In this document: one piece after another, positions 12,744 to 21,489 of the stretch | How the letters are laid out: each line of letters opens with the position of its first letter | Position numbering within the stretch: the first letter of the stretch is position 1 | Assembly (NCBI GenBank): GCA_008638205.1 | Contig: VTPO01000007.1 | Span: 1-64,000, forward strand | Reading direction: 5' to 3' | DNA from: Pelagibacteraceae bacterium | GTDB taxonomy: Bacteria; Pseudomonadota; Alphaproteobacteria; Pelagibacterales; Pelagibacteraceae | DNA length: 64,000 bases | Translations under genes and position numbers: made by a program | Notes under the pieces: model-generated | Seen by the model: only the letters and a program-made list of their open reading frames with translations | The model's database searches: none | Told to the model about the DNA's origin: nothing

Positions 12744-13130
12744 ATGGCAAAAATTAAAAAAGATTTATCAACCGTTAAAGCAGTTTTTAATAATTTAAAA
12801 TCTGGAACAAGAAAAATTAACGAAATATTGCAATCTATTAGAGGTAGAAAAGTAGATGTTGTTCTAAGGGATCTTCAATTTAATAACAAACGTGTTTCTA
12901 AAGAAATAATCAAGACAATCAAATCTGCTGTAGCTAATGCTGAAAATAATAATCAATTAGACATAGATACACTAATTATAAAAGAGGCTTATGTTGGCAA
13001 GGGCATTACACTCAAAAGATTTAGACCAAGAGCAAAAGGTAGGGCAGCTAGTATCAAAAAGCATTTTAGTAATTTAACAATTGTTGTTTCAGAAAAAAAA
13101 GAAGCGGCGCAAGTACCACAGGGAGCTTAG
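12744..13130 (+). CDS. rplV: 50S ribosomal protein L22
   Basis: L22 forms part of the exit-tunnel constriction. It has 128 residues. The beta-hairpin block TLKRFRPRAKGRA that projects into the tunnel is conserved, as is VDVVLRDLQFNNKR. It begins 2 nt after rpsS and ends 3 nt before rpsC. Confidence 0.97.
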   Translation: MAKIKKDLSTVKAVFNNLKSGTRKINEILQSIRGRKVDVVLRDLQFNNKRVSKEIIKTIKSAVANAENNNQLDIDTLIIKEAYVGKGITLKRFRPRAKGRAASIKKHFSNLTIVVSEKKEAAQVPQGA

Positions 13131-13133
13131 ATA

Positions 13134-13814
13134 ATGGGACAGAAGATTAATCCAGTTGGAATTAGACTTAAAATTAATAGAAACTGGGATTCTATTTGGT
13201 TTGCTAAGAAAGAAGCTTACGGAACTTATTTAATACAAGATTTTAAGATTAGAAAATACATTAATGCTAATATAAAGAATTCTGGAATTTCAAGAATTTT
13301 AATCGAGCGTCCTTCTAAAAAATGCAATGTTACAATTTTTACCTCTAGACCTGGTTTTGTGATTGGAAAAAAGGGTTCCGATATTGAAAAAATTAAGAGC
13401 AACATTGGAAAAATTGTTACAGATGAGGTTTCGGTCAATATAAAAGAAATTAGAAAACCAGAGCTAGATGCTTATTTAGTAGCTGAAAACATTGCGCAAC
13501 AAATTGAAAAAAGGATCGCTTACAGAAAAGCGATGAAAAGAGCAATGCAATCAACCATGAGAATTGGTGCCAAAGGTATCAAAGTGATGATCAGTGGTAG
13601 ATTGGCTGGAAACGAAATAGCAAGAACAGAGTGGTTGCGAGAGGGTAGTGTTCCATTGCACACTTTAAGAGCAGAAATTGATTACGCGGAGTGTGAAGCG
13701 CTTACCACTTACGGAATTATAGGAATTAAAGTCTACATCTACAAAGGTGTAGTGTTTCAAAAAGACTTGCAGAAAAAAATTGCAAGTGAAAAAGAGGAAG
13801 AGAAAACGAAATAA
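13134..13814 (+). CDS. rpsC: 30S ribosomal protein S3
   Basis: S3 lies at the mRNA entry channel of the 30S subunit. It has 226 residues with the N-terminal [12 protein letters not shown], a KH domain with [17 protein letters not shown], and the C-terminal block [14 protein letters not shown] short Glu/Lys-rich C-terminal end is normal for the family. It overlaps rplP by one base (TAATG). Confidence 0.98.
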   Translation: MGQKINPVGIRLKINRNWDSIWFAKKEAYGTYLIQDFKIRKYINANIKNSGISRILIERPSKKCNVTIFTSRPGFVIGKKGSDIEKIKSNIGKIVTDEVSVNIKEIRKPELDAYLVAENIAQQIEKRIAYRKAMKRAMQSTMRIGAKGIKVMISGRLAGNEIARTEWLREGSVPLHTLRAEIDYAECEALTTYGIIGIKVYIYKGVVFQKDLQKKIASEKEEEKTK

Positions 13815-14230
13815 TGTTACAGCCAGCTAGAACAAAATATAGAAAAGCTCACAAAGGTAGAATTAATGGTACCGCTGAACGTGGCGCAACCATGAATTTT
13901 GGATCTCATGGGCTATTGGCTTTAGAGCCAGAAAGAATTACATCACGACAAATTGAAGCTGCCAGAGTTGCTTTAACAAGACACATGAAAAGAGCTGGAC
14001 GAGTATGGTTGAGAATTTTTCCAAATATTCCAGTTTCCAAAAAACCTATTGAAGTTCGTATGGGTAAAGGTAAAGGAAATGTGGAATATTATGTGTTTAG
14101 GGTTAAGCCTGGAAGAATTATTTTTGAAATCGATGGCGTTTCGGATCTTGTAGCTAAAGAAGCTTTTGATAGGGCTGCTTCTAAGCTACCCATAAAAACA
14201 AAAGTGATCAAAAGAAATATAAATATTTAA
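13814..14230 (+). CDS. rplP: 50S ribosomal protein L16
   Basis: L16 helps position tRNA at the 50S A site. It has 138 residues. Recognised from [18 protein letters not shown], the [17 protein letters not shown] helix and [19 protein letters not shown]. It shares one base with rpsC and leaves 1 nt before rpmC. Confidence 0.98.
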   Translation: MLQPARTKYRKAHKGRINGTAERGATMNFGSHGLLALEPERITSRQIEAARVALTRHMKRAGRVWLRIFPNIPVSKKPIEVRMGKGKGNVEYYVFRVKPGRIIFEIDGVSDLVAKEAFDRAASKLPIKTKVIKRNINI

Positions 14231-14231
14231 T

Positions 14232-14423
14232 ATGAAAACCAAGGATATAAAAAATTTATCAGTTACTCAGCTTGAAAAAGAGCTAGGCAATTTTAAAAAA
14301 GAGCAGTTTAATTTAAGAATTCAAAAGATGAACTCTCAAATTACTAATAGTGCTCGAATTACGATTGTTAGAAGAACGATAGCTAAAATACTAACTTTTA
14401 TTAATCAGAAGAAGAAAGCATAA
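14232..14423 (+). CDS. rpmC: 50S ribosomal protein L29
   Basis: L29, a small two-helix protein near the tunnel exit and a neighbour of L23. It has 63 residues; the conserved ELGNFKKEQFNLRIQKM helix and the TIVRRTIAKILTF helix are recognisable. The position between rplP and rpsQ supports the call. It overlaps rpsQ by one base. Confidence 0.95.
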   Translation: MKTKDIKNLSVTQLEKELGNFKKEQFNLRIQKMNSQITNSARITIVRRTIAKILTFINQKKKA

Positions 14424-14659
14424 TGAGCAAAAGAACTTTAGAAGGAAAAATAGTAAGTACTAAAAATTTGAAAACATTAGTTGTGAATGTGGAAAGAAAG
14501 TTTAGGCACCCTGTCTTATCCAAGGTAATTAAAAGATCTAAAAAATATCATGCTCACTATGAAGAGGGCACTTATGCTGTTGGGGATACTGTTAAAATCA
14601 TTGAATCCGCACCGATTTCTAAGTTGAAAAAATGGAGAGTTATTGGAGATAAAGCATGA
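14423..14659 (+). CDS. rpsQ: 30S ribosomal protein S17
   Basis: S17, an OB-fold primary 16S rRNA-binding protein. It has 78 residues. Recognised from [20 protein letters not shown] and the [17 protein letters not shown] block. It overlaps rplN by 4 nt (ATGA), as expected for coupled translation. Confidence 0.97.
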   Translation: MSKRTLEGKIVSTKNLKTLVVNVERKFRHPVLSKVIKRSKKYHAHYEEGTYAVGDTVKIIESAPISKLKKWRVIGDKA

Positions 14660-15024
14660 TTCAAATTCAAACAGAATTAGAAGTGGCTGATAATACGGGA
14701 GCAAAAAGAATTGAATGTATTAAAGTTCTTGGAGGCTCAAAAAGAAGATACGCATCTATCGGGGATGTAATTGTTGTAAGTATAAAAGATTGTGCTCCTA
14801 AAGGAAAAGTTAAAAAAGGTGACGTTCATAAAGCTGTGGTTGTTAGGACGAGAAAACAAATTTTTAGAAAAGATGGTTCTGCAATTAAATTTGACACAAA
14901 TGCAGCTGTGCTAATTGCTGCTAACAACGAGCCAATTGGTACTCGTATTTTTGGTCCAGTTACAAGAGAGTTAAGAGTAAAAAAACATATGAAAATTATT
15001 TCACTAGCTCCAGAGGTTTTGTAA
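14656..15024 (+). CDS. rplN: 50S ribosomal protein L14
   Basis: L14 forms intersubunit bridges and binds the silencing factor RsfS. It has 122 residues, the canonical length. Recognised from [40 protein letters not shown] and FDTNAAVLI. It overlaps both neighbours, rpsQ by 4 nt and rplX by 1 nt. Confidence 0.98.
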   Translation: MIQIQTELEVADNTGAKRIECIKVLGGSKRRYASIGDVIVVSIKDCAPKGKVKKGDVHKAVVVRTRKQIFRKDGSAIKFDTNAAVLIAANNEPIGTRIFGPVTRELRVKKHMKIISLAPEVL

Positions 15025-15443
15025 TGAAATTAAAATTTAAAAAAGGAAATACAGTTAAGATCATCTCCGGTGATGATAGAGGTAAAAGTGGAGAGATCAT
15101 AGAAATATTTAAAGACAGATACAGAGCAACTGTCAAAGGGCTTAATATGGTAAAAAAACATACTAAACCTACAAAGGAAAAAAAAGGTGGGATAATTAGT
15201 GTGGAACAATCAATTCATTTATCCAACCTTTTAGTTGAAGTTGCTGATAAAAAAAAACTAGGTAAAAAAGAAGAAACCAAAGCGTCAGTTAAACCGAAAG
15301 CAAAAGAGAAATCTTCTGTAAAAAAAGTAAAAAAAGATTCTAAAAAAAAAGACATTAAAAAAAATATCAAACCAACAAAAAAAAACTCTGAGAAAAAAGA
15401 CACAAAGAAAACTTCTAAGACAACTAAAAAAAAAGGTAAATAA
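15024..15443 (+). CDS. rplX: 50S ribosomal protein L24 with long lysine-rich tail
   Basis: L24 initiates 50S assembly and sits by the tunnel exit. The KOW core KKGNTVKIISGDDRGKSGEI and the block GLNMVKKHTKP, GGIISVEQSIHLSN fill about the first 75 residues. The remaining 60 or so residues are an almost pure Lys/Ser/Thr/Asp repeat region absent from textbook L24, raising the length to 139 from about 105. The frame runs without interruption to a stop 5 nt before rplE, so the tail is genuinely encoded. Confidence 0.96.
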   Translation: MKLKFKKGNTVKIISGDDRGKSGEIIEIFKDRYRATVKGLNMVKKHTKPTKEKKGGIISVEQSIHLSNLLVEVADKKKLGKKEETKASVKPKAKEKSSVKKVKKDSKKKDIKKNIKPTKKNSEKKDTKKTSKTTKKKGK

Positions 15444-15448
15444 GAACA

Positions 15449-16003
15449 ATGATACCAAGATTAAAGAAAATATACCTAGAAGAAATTTTACCTAACATAG
15501 TAAAAAATCTATCAATTAAAAATACCATGCAAGCTCCTAAAATTAAAAAAATTGTATTGAATATGGGCTTAGGCTTGGATGCTTCTGATAGTAAGGTTTT
15601 AAAGGTTATAAAAGAAGATTTAGCAAACTTAACAGGACAGCTTCCTATTGTTACCAAGTCCAAAAAAGCAGTAGCAAATTTCAAAACTAGAAAAGATATT
15701 CCACTTGGACTTAAAGTTACTTTAAGAAAAAATAATATGTATTATTTTTTAGATAGATTAATCAATATGGCACTACCAAGAATTAAAGACTTTCGTGGTT
15801 TAAATCCAGATAGTTTTGACAAAGAAGCAAATTATAGCTTTGGAATTAAAGAGCATGTTATTTTCCCAGAAGTTAGTTTTGATAAAATTGAAAAATTAAG
15901 AGGATTAGATATCACAGTTGTGACGTCAACAAACAATAAGGAAGCATCAAAAGCTTTGCTAGATAGCTTTGATTTTCCATTTTATAAGAAAGGGTCTAAT
16001 TAA
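15449..16003 (+). CDS. rplE: 50S ribosomal protein L5
   Basis: L5 binds 5S rRNA in the central protuberance. It has 184 residues. Recognised from [32 protein letters not shown] and [14 protein letters not shown]. It starts 5 nt after rplX and overlaps rpsN by one base. Confidence 0.97.
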   Translation: MIPRLKKIYLEEILPNIVKNLSIKNTMQAPKIKKIVLNMGLGLDASDSKVLKVIKEDLANLTGQLPIVTKSKKAVANFKTRKDIPLGLKVTLRKNNMYYFLDRLINMALPRIKDFRGLNPDSFDKEANYSFGIKEHVIFPEVSFDKIEKLRGLDITVVTSTNNKEASKALLDSFDFPFYKKGSN

Positions 16004-16308
16004 TGGCAAAAATATCCGCGATTCACAGAAATTTAAAAAGAGTCAAAATGGTTAAGCGTTTTGAAAGTAAAAGAAAAAAATTAAAAGCTATTATTATGGA
16101 TAAAAAAACCAATCTAAATGAAAGATTTGAAGCTAGTTTGAAGCTTGCTAAAATTCCACAAAATTCAGCAAAAAATAGAATTGTAAATAGATGTGAAATT
16201 ACTGGAAGACCTCACGGTTATTACAGAAAACTTAAAATGTCTCGTATTGCACTTAGAAAATTAGCTTCTATGGGCAAAATACCAGGCATGACTAAATCGA
16301 GTTGGTAA
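16003..16308 (+). CDS. rpsN: 30S ribosomal protein S14 (zinc-free type)
   Basis: S14 of the 30S head. It has 101 residues, the long form without the CxxC zinc ribbon found in short S14 proteins. The C-terminal signature [19 protein letters not shown] is intact. It is coupled to rplE by a 1-nt overlap. It is followed by a 22-nt spacer that carries a clear Shine-Dalgarno site for rpsH. Confidence 0.97.
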   Translation: MAKISAIHRNLKRVKMVKRFESKRKKLKAIIMDKKTNLNERFEASLKLAKIPQNSAKNRIVNRCEITGRPHGYYRKLKMSRIALRKLASMGKIPGMTKSSW

Positions 16309-16330
16309 GGGAATAGGAAAGGAAAATTAT

Positions 16331-16732
16331 ATGACAATATCAGATCCAATTGGAGATATGTTAACTAGAATTAGAAACGCGCAAATGAAGTTGCATCCTA
16401 CTGTGCTAATACCAAGTTCGAAGTTTAAAAAATTTGTTTTAGATGTAATGCAGCGAGAGGGTTTTATTTCAAGTTACGATGCTGTTACAGAGAAAGATTC
16501 ATCTTTCGAGGCATTAAAAGTAAATTTAAAATATGTCCATGGAACTCCAGTAATCAGAGAAATTAAAAGAATTTCAAAACCAGGTAGAAGAATCTACACT
16601 CGATTTGAAAGTCTACCGAGAGTTTTGAACGGACTAGGAATAGCTATTATCTCAACCTCAAAAGGTATACTTTCTGACAATGAAGCTAGAGATCAAAAAC
16701 TTGGAGGAGAAATAATCTGTAATATTTCTTAA
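16331..16732 (+). CDS. rpsH: 30S ribosomal protein S8
   Basis: S8, central-domain 16S binder and in E. coli the autogenous repressor of the spc operon. It has 133 residues: DPIGDMLTRIRNAQ at the N-terminus, and GLGIAIISTSKGILSDNEAR near the C-terminus. Unlike most genes in this block it is not coupled to its predecessor. A purine-rich AAGGAA at 16319-16324, 6 nt before the ATG, supplies its own ribosome-binding site. Confidence 0.98.
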   Translation: MTISDPIGDMLTRIRNAQMKLHPTVLIPSSKFKKFVLDVMQREGFISSYDAVTEKDSSFEALKVNLKYVHGTPVIREIKRISKPGRRIYTRFESLPRVLNGLGIAIISTSKGILSDNEARDQKLGGEIICNIS

Positions 16733-16737
16733 TATCT

Positions 16738-17274
16738 ATGTCAAAAATCGGAAAAAAAAGTATTACAATACCTGATCAAGTCAAAGTTTCTATCAATGGA
16801 AATATTCTTTCTATGGAAGGACCCAAAGGGAAAAAAGAAATTATTTTAAACACAGACTTGCTGGATACAAAGATTGAAAATAACATTTTATCTGTAACTT
16901 CTAAAAACAAAGAAACCAAAAACAAAGTTTTTTGGGGATTACAAAGAAGTTTGATTAATAATGCTTTAATAGGAATTTCTGCAGGATATGAGATTGTTTT
17001 AAATTTAAATGGAGTTGGATTCAGAGCTAGTTTGGAAGGTAAAAAAATTAAATTTCAATTAGGTTTTAGCCACGATATTTTATTTGATATACCAGAGGGC
17101 ATTACGGTAAAAATTGATAAGCAAACCAAGATTACTCTTAATGGAAATGATAAACAATTAATTGGTAAAGTTGCATCTGATATTAAATTTTTAAAACCAG
17201 TTGAACCATACAAACAAAAAGGAATAACTGCTGATGGCCAGTTTATTTTGAAAAAAGAAGGGAAGAAAAAATAA
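16738..17274 (+). CDS. rplF: 50S ribosomal protein L6
   Basis: L6 lies near the factor-binding site of the 50S subunit. It has 178 residues made of two similar domains: SKIGKKSITIPDQVKVSI with MEGPKGK, then GVGFRASLEGKKIKFQLGFSH. The usual YKQKGI motif near the C-terminus is present (EPYKQKGI). rplR begins at the next base. Confidence 0.97.
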   Translation: MSKIGKKSITIPDQVKVSINGNILSMEGPKGKKEIILNTDLLDTKIENNILSVTSKNKETKNKVFWGLQRSLINNALIGISAGYEIVLNLNGVGFRASLEGKKIKFQLGFSHDILFDIPEGITVKIDKQTKITLNGNDKQLIGKVASDIKFLKPVEPYKQKGITADGQFILKKEGKKK

Positions 17275-17616
17275 ATGAGAAATAAAACCCTGACTAGAAA
17301 AAGCAGAATTAGATCGAAGTTAAAGAAAGTAAACAATGACAAGCCAAGACTTTCAGTGTTTAGGTCTCTTAACAATATTTATGCTCAGTTAATAGATGAT
17401 AAAAAAGGCTCCACTATAGCTAGCGCATCTTCTAAGGAAAAAAATATAGAGAAAAAAAACAAAACAGAGGTTTCTAAAGTTGTAGGAAAGCTTATTGCTG
17501 AACGGTCCATAGAAAAAGGTGTTAAAGAGGTATTTTTTGATAGAGGGTCATATAGATATCACGGAAGAGTTAAATCACTTGCTGAAGCCGCAAGAACTGG
17601 AGGTTTGAAGTTTTAA
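17275..17616 (+). CDS. rplR: 50S ribosomal protein L18
   Basis: L18 carries 5S rRNA into the central protuberance. It has 113 residues. Recognised from [20 protein letters not shown] and the C-terminal [22 protein letters not shown] block. It directly abuts rplF and is followed after 2 nt by rpsE. Confidence 0.97.
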   Translation: MRNKTLTRKSRIRSKLKKVNNDKPRLSVFRSLNNIYAQLIDDKKGSTIASASSKEKNIEKKNKTEVSKVVGKLIAERSIEKGVKEVFFDRGSYRYHGRVKSLAEAARTGGLKF

Positions 17617-17618
17617 AT

Positions 17619-18116
17619 ATGAGCAAGGTATCAGAGATTAAAGAAAAATTAGTAGCCATCAACAGAATTACAAAAGTAGTAAAAGGTGGAAGAAGATTTG
17701 GGTTTGCAGCATTAGTTGTGGCTGGAAATCAAAAAGGTCAAGTAGGTTACGGACAAGGTAAAGCTAAACAAGTTCCTGATGCTATTAAAAAAGCCTCAGA
17801 AGCTGCAAAAAAATCGTTAATTAAAATACCTTTAAGAGACGGAAGAACTTTGCACCATGACGTGAAGGGAAAGAGTGGAGCTGGTAAGGTAGTATTAAGA
17901 AGCGCCCCTGCTGGTACAGGAATTATTGCCGGTGGAGCAGTTCGAGCTATATGTGAAATGTCAGGAATTCAAGATGTGGTAGGAAAATCTATTGGATCTG
18001 CAAACCCTTACAATTTGATCCGAGCTGTTTTTGTTGCACTAGGTAGTCAACAAACACCAAAAGACATTTCCTTAATTAGAGGAAAAAAAATTAAAGACAT
18101 CGTTGCAAGGAGATAA
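17619..18116 (+). CDS. rpsE: 30S ribosomal protein S5
   Basis: S5 acts in decoding accuracy and mRNA unwinding at the entry site. It has 165 residues with the dsRBD-like N-terminal part ([19 protein letters not shown]) and the core [20 protein letters not shown]. Its stop is only 2 nt before rplO. The rpmD (L30) gene, which normally separates rpsE and rplO, is therefore missing here. Confidence 0.98.
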   Translation: MSKVSEIKEKLVAINRITKVVKGGRRFGFAALVVAGNQKGQVGYGQGKAKQVPDAIKKASEAAKKSLIKIPLRDGRTLHHDVKGKSGAGKVVLRSAPAGTGIIAGGAVRAICEMSGIQDVVGKSIGSANPYNLIRAVFVALGSQQTPKDISLIRGKKIKDIVARR

Positions 18117-18118
18117 TA

Positions 18119-18577
18119 ATGAATTTAAATGAAATAGGAGTAAAACTGCACAAAACCTCTAAAAGAGTTGGAAGAGGTATTGGATCCGGAAAAGGAAAAA
18201 CAGCTGGTAGAGGAGTTAAGGGGCAAAAATCTCGTTCAGGTGTTTCTATAAAAGGATATGAAGGTGGTCAAATGCCTTTGTTTAGAAGGTTACCCAAAAG
18301 AGGTTTCAATGCAATTTCTAAAAGAGCTAATAATTTAGTTATAAATTTAAACGACTTGTCAAAACTAATTGATAAAAATAAAATTAGTATTACCGAGAAG
18401 TTAGATTTGGCATCTCTTTTGTTTTCAAAAGATAAAAAAAACTACAAATACATTAAAGTAAAAATTTTAGGCACAGGCGAAATTAAACATAAAATTAATA
18501 TTTTAGCTCATTCTGCAAGCAAAAGTGCGAAAAGCAAAATTGAAAGTTCGGGCGGATCAATAGAAATAGTTAAATAG
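18119..18577 (+). CDS. rplO: 50S ribosomal protein L15
   Basis: L15, a late 50S assembly protein. It has 152 residues. The glycine/arginine-rich N-terminal extension ([20 protein letters not shown]) and [15 protein letters not shown] are diagnostic. It follows rpsE directly because rpmD is missing, and is followed after 3 nt by secY as usual. Confidence 0.98.
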   Translation: MNLNEIGVKLHKTSKRVGRGIGSGKGKTAGRGVKGQKSRSGVSIKGYEGGQMPLFRRLPKRGFNAISKRANNLVINLNDLSKLIDKNKISITEKLDLASLLFSKDKKNYKYIKVKILGTGEIKHKINILAHSASKSAKSKIESSGGSIEIVK

Positions 18578-18580
18578 ATA

Positions 18581-19891
18581 ATGTCTAACTTTTCTGATAC
18601 ATCAAATAGTGGATCTGGTTTTTTTCAAGGAAACGATTTAAGTAAAAGAATTTTCTATACTTTATTTATTTTAGTTATTTATAGATTTTGTACTTATGTT
18701 CCTATACCCGGCATAGACCCAGATTCTCTTAAAAATCTAATTTCAGGAAATGAAAGAAGTCTTCTTGGCATGTTTAATGTATTCGCAGGTGGAGCTGTCC
18801 AACGTATGGCAATCCTTACCTTGGGCATAATGCCCTACATATCTGCTTCCATTATTATTCAATTGTTAACTGGTGTTACAGAATATTTTAAGAATTTAAA
18901 AAGTCAGGGCGAATATGGAAGAAAAAAAATCACCCAGTACACAAGATATGGAACGGTATTACTTGCCTTGGTGCAGGGCTACGGAGTTTCTGTTAGTTTA
19001 GAAAATTCACAAGGAATTGTTCTTGATCCAGGAATGTACTTCAGGTTTGTTACTACAGTTACATTGGTAACAGGTACTATTCTGATCATGTGGCTAGGAG
19101 AGCAGATAACAGCGAGGGGTGTTGGTAATGGTATTTCATTAATTATTTTTTCTGGAATTGTTGCTGAAATTCCAAGAGCGCTTGCGTCGACATTTGAATT
19201 AGGTCGAACAGGAGCAATTTCTAGCGTTGCTATTTTGTCTATCTTAGTTCTTTTATTGGCTGCTATATATTTTATTGTTTACGTGGAAAGAGCGCAGCGA
19301 CGAATACTAATTCAATATGCTAAAAGACAAATGGGTAACAAAATGTACGGTGGTGAATCTTCTTACCTACCTTTAAAAGTTAACACTGCAGGTGTCATAC
19401 CAGCGATTTTTGCATCAGCATTACTACTACTGCCAGTTACATTGTCTAATTTTTCTACCAGTTCAAATTCAATTATTTTATCTATTACTTCTATGTTAGG
19501 TCAGGGAAAACCTCTTTATATGATCTTCTACGCATCTGGTATTGTCTTCTTTTCTTTTTTTTATACTTCTATTATTTTCAATCCAGTAGAAACCTCTGAT
19601 AATTTAAAAAAGAATGGGGGATTTGTTCCGGGAATTAGACCTGGTGATAAGACTTCAGAATTTATTCAAAATCTTTTGACAAAATTGACAGTAATAGGAT
19701 CAAGTTATTTAGTAATTATTTGCTTATTACCAGAAGTTCTTATTTCAAAATATCCTATTCCTTTTTATTTGGGAGGAACGTCTTTACTTATTGTTGCTGT
19801 TGTTGCCATGGATACAATAACGCAAGTTCAAACAAGGTTAATGAGCGCTCAATACGCATCGTTAATTAAAAAAACTAAATTCTCAAGGTAA
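18581..19891 (+). CDS. secY: protein translocase channel subunit SecY
   Basis: Core membrane channel of the general secretion pathway, with SecE and SecG (not in this window). It has 436 residues with about ten hydrophobic membrane segments. Recognised from YRFCTYVPIPGID, the plug-region FNVFAGGAVQRMAILTLGIM, the GVGNGISLIIF block and the cytoplasmic loop KKNGGFVPGIRPG. It lies in the standard place after rplO and shares one base with adk. Confidence 0.98.
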   Translation: MSNFSDTSNSGSGFFQGNDLSKRIFYTLFILVIYRFCTYVPIPGIDPDSLKNLISGNERSLLGMFNVFAGGAVQRMAILTLGIMPYISASIIIQLLTGVTEYFKNLKSQGEYGRKKITQYTRYGTVLLALVQGYGVSVSLENSQGIVLDPGMYFRFVTTVTLVTGTILIMWLGEQITARGVGNGISLIIFSGIVAEIPRALASTFELGRTGAISSVAILSILVLLLAAIYFIVYVERAQRRILIQYAKRQMGNKMYGGESSYLPLKVNTAGVIPAIFASALLLLPVTLSNFSTSSNSIILSITSMLGQGKPLYMIFYASGIVFFSFFYTSIIFNPVETSDNLKKNGGFVPGIRPGDKTSEFIQNLLTKLTVIGSSYLVIICLLPEVLISKYPIPFYLGGTSLLIVAVVAMDTITQVQTRLMSAQYASLIKKTKFSR

Positions 19892-20544
19892 TGAATATAG
19901 TTATTTTTGGACCACCAGGGGCAGGCAAAGGTACCCAGTCCTCTTTCTTAATTAATAATTTTAATTTTTTTCAACTCTCTACAGGTGATTTGTTAAGAAA
20001 TGAATTAAAAAGCGGTTCTAAACTAGCTTCAGAAATAGAAGTATTAATGAATTCAGGAAAACTTGTTTCAGATGACATTATAAACAATCTTATTGAAAAA
20101 AAATTAGAAGACAAAAGTATAGAAAATAGAATTATTTTTGATGGATTTCCAAGAAATATTGATCAAGCCAAAACTTTAGACAACTTATTAGAAAAAAACT
20201 CGCAGTCAATATCGTTAGTCCTTAATCTAAAAGTAGACTATTCAATTTTAACTAAGAGAATATCTGGAAGAGTGTCATGCTCAGTTTGCAAAAAGACCTT
20301 TAACGAGTTTTTTGACCCCCCAACAACCTGCAAGGATCCCAACTGCAAGACTAGAACTTTAGTTAAGCGATCTGATGATAATGAGGATACGGTAAGCAAA
20401 AGATTAAAAACTTACGATGAATCTACTCTACCAATCCTTGATTATTACTCAGCTAAAAACATAGTTTCAGATGTTGATGCTATGGACGAAATTGCCAAGG
20501 TTTCAGAGCAAATATCCAATATTATCAAAGACTTAAAAAGTTGA
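19891..20544 (+). CDS. adk: adenylate kinase with cysteine-type LID
   Basis: Catalyses ATP + AMP to 2 ADP. It has 217 residues: P-loop GPPGAGKGTQ (7-16), AMP-binding FDGFPRN, and the LID arginines R123/R127 region. The LID contains four cysteines (about C130, C133, C147, C152), which points to a structural zinc site. The spacing of the second pair (CKDPNC) is wider than the usual CxxC/D, so zinc binding is likely but not certain. It overlaps secY by one base, and its stop codon lies inside the -35 element of the rpsM promoter. Confidence 0.97.
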   Translation: MNIVIFGPPGAGKGTQSSFLINNFNFFQLSTGDLLRNELKSGSKLASEIEVLMNSGKLVSDDIINNLIEKKLEDKSIENRIIFDGFPRNIDQAKTLDNLLEKNSQSISLVLNLKVDYSILTKRISGRVSCSVCKKTFNEFFDPPTTCKDPNCKTRTLVKRSDDNEDTVSKRLKTYDESTLPILDYYSAKNIVSDVDAMDEIAKVSEQISNIIKDLKS

Positions 20545-20568
20545 CTTTGAAAGAAGGATTTGTATATT
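20541..20568 (+). promoter_or_regulatory. sigma70-type promoter for rpsM-rpsK-rpoA-rplQ
   Basis: TTGACT at 20541-20546, overlapping the adk stop codon, and TATATT at 20563-20568 are 16 nt apart. A start near 20575 gives a leader of about 30 nt before rpsM. The 62-nt adk-rpsM spacer is the first real gap after rpsL apart from the 22 nt before rpsH. This supports a secondary promoter feeding the alpha-operon genes. Confidence 0.6.
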
Positions 20569-20606
20569 CCAACAGTTTTATAAAATAAAAATTACAATCA
20601 CTTAGT

Positions 20607-20990
20607 ATGGCTCGTATATCAGGAATAAATCTTCCATTAAACAAACAAGTATATATTGCACTACAGTATATCTACGGAATAGGTGATCATTACGCTGAAA
20701 AAATTTGTAAAGAGTTAAATATTGATAGATCTAAAAGAGTAAATAATTTAACCGAAGATGAAGTTTTAAAAGTTAGGGAGCTGATTGACAAAAACTATTC
20801 TGTCGAAGGAGATCTTAGAAGAGATATTTCATTAAATATTAAGCGCCTAAGAGATTTGGGTACTTATAGAGGAACAAGGCACAGAAAAAAATTACCAGTA
20901 AGAGGACAAAGAACACACTCCAATGCAAGAACAAGAAAAGGAAAAGCGATTGCAATTGCAGGTAAAAAATTAACAGTGATGAAAAAATAA
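20607..20990 (+). CDS. rpsM: 30S ribosomal protein S13
   Basis: S13 of the 30S head makes bridges to the 50S subunit and P-site tRNA. It has 127 residues. Recognised from [24 protein letters not shown] and the C-terminal [15 protein letters not shown]. It opens the alpha operon. The small rpmJ (L36) gene sometimes found before it is absent. Confidence 0.98.
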   Translation: MARISGINLPLNKQVYIALQYIYGIGDHYAEKICKELNIDRSKRVNNLTEDEVLKVRELIDKNYSVEGDLRRDISLNIKRLRDLGTYRGTRHRKKLPVRGQRTHSNARTRKGKAIAIAGKKLTVMKK

Positions 20991-20993
20991 TAA

Positions 20994-21464
20994 ATGAGCA
21001 CAGAAGAAATTAAAAAAAAATCAGATTCCGGCAAGAAAGAACCGAAGAAAGTCGATTCTAAAAAAGCAGATACAAAAAAGAAAAGCAAATTCAAAGCAAA
21101 GAAGAAAGAAAAAAAAGTAGTGATTAATGGAAAGGCATTTGTAAATGCAACTTTTAATAATACTATTATTTCCATTACAGACAAAGATGGAAACGTACTG
21201 TCATGGTCTTCTGCTGGATCAAAGGGATTTAAAGGATCAAGAAAGTCCACTCCTTATGCAGCCCAAGTAGCTGCGGATGATGCTGCATTAAAAGCAGCTG
21301 AGTATGGACTTAAAAATATAGACGTTGAAGTAAAAGGACCAGGTTCGGGAAGGGAAACAGCGTTAAGAGCATTGCAAGCAAGGGGTTTTAAAATTCTGTC
21401 TATCAAGGACACAAGTCCAATTGCTCACAATGGTTGTAGACCACCTAAAAAAAGAAGAGTTTAA
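20994..21464 (+). CDS. rpsK: 30S ribosomal protein S11 with lysine-rich N-terminal extension
   Basis: S11 forms part of the mRNA exit path on the 30S platform. The core ([49 protein letters not shown] and the C-terminal [12 protein letters not shown]) is complete. The protein has 156 residues because about 40 Lys/Ser/Asp-rich residues precede the core, where most relatives have 10-20. The ATG at 20994 follows the rpsM stop by 3 nt, and there is no well-placed internal ATG that would remove the extension, so I keep the long form. Confidence 0.96.
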   Translation: MSTEEIKKKSDSGKKEPKKVDSKKADTKKKSKFKAKKKEKKVVINGKAFVNATFNNTIISITDKDGNVLSWSSAGSKGFKGSRKSTPYAAQVAADDAALKAAEYGLKNIDVEVKGPGSGRETALRALQARGFKILSIKDTSPIAHNGCRPPKKRRV

Positions 21465-21478
21465 CAATAAATAGAAAC

Positions 21479-21483
21479 AGGAG
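21479..21483 (+). promoter_or_regulatory. Shine-Dalgarno site that fixes the rpoA TTG start
   Basis: AGGAG at 21479-21483 is one of the clearest ribosome-binding sites in the window. It lies 6 nt before a TTG at 21490 and thereby identifies that rare codon as the rpoA start. Confidence 0.7.
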
Positions 21484-21489
21484 CTAACA

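Noticed and set aside
15246-15443. Simple-sequence repeat or assembly artefact in the rplX tail
   Set aside because: Codons vary (AAA, AAG, mixed Ser/Thr/Asp) and the frame ends properly just before rplE, so it is coding sequence, not a slipped A-tract.
20864-21250. 128-codon minus-strand frame across rpsM-rpsK
   Set aside because: Antisense of two conserved ribosomal genes; Phe-rich translation mirrors Lys-rich coding.
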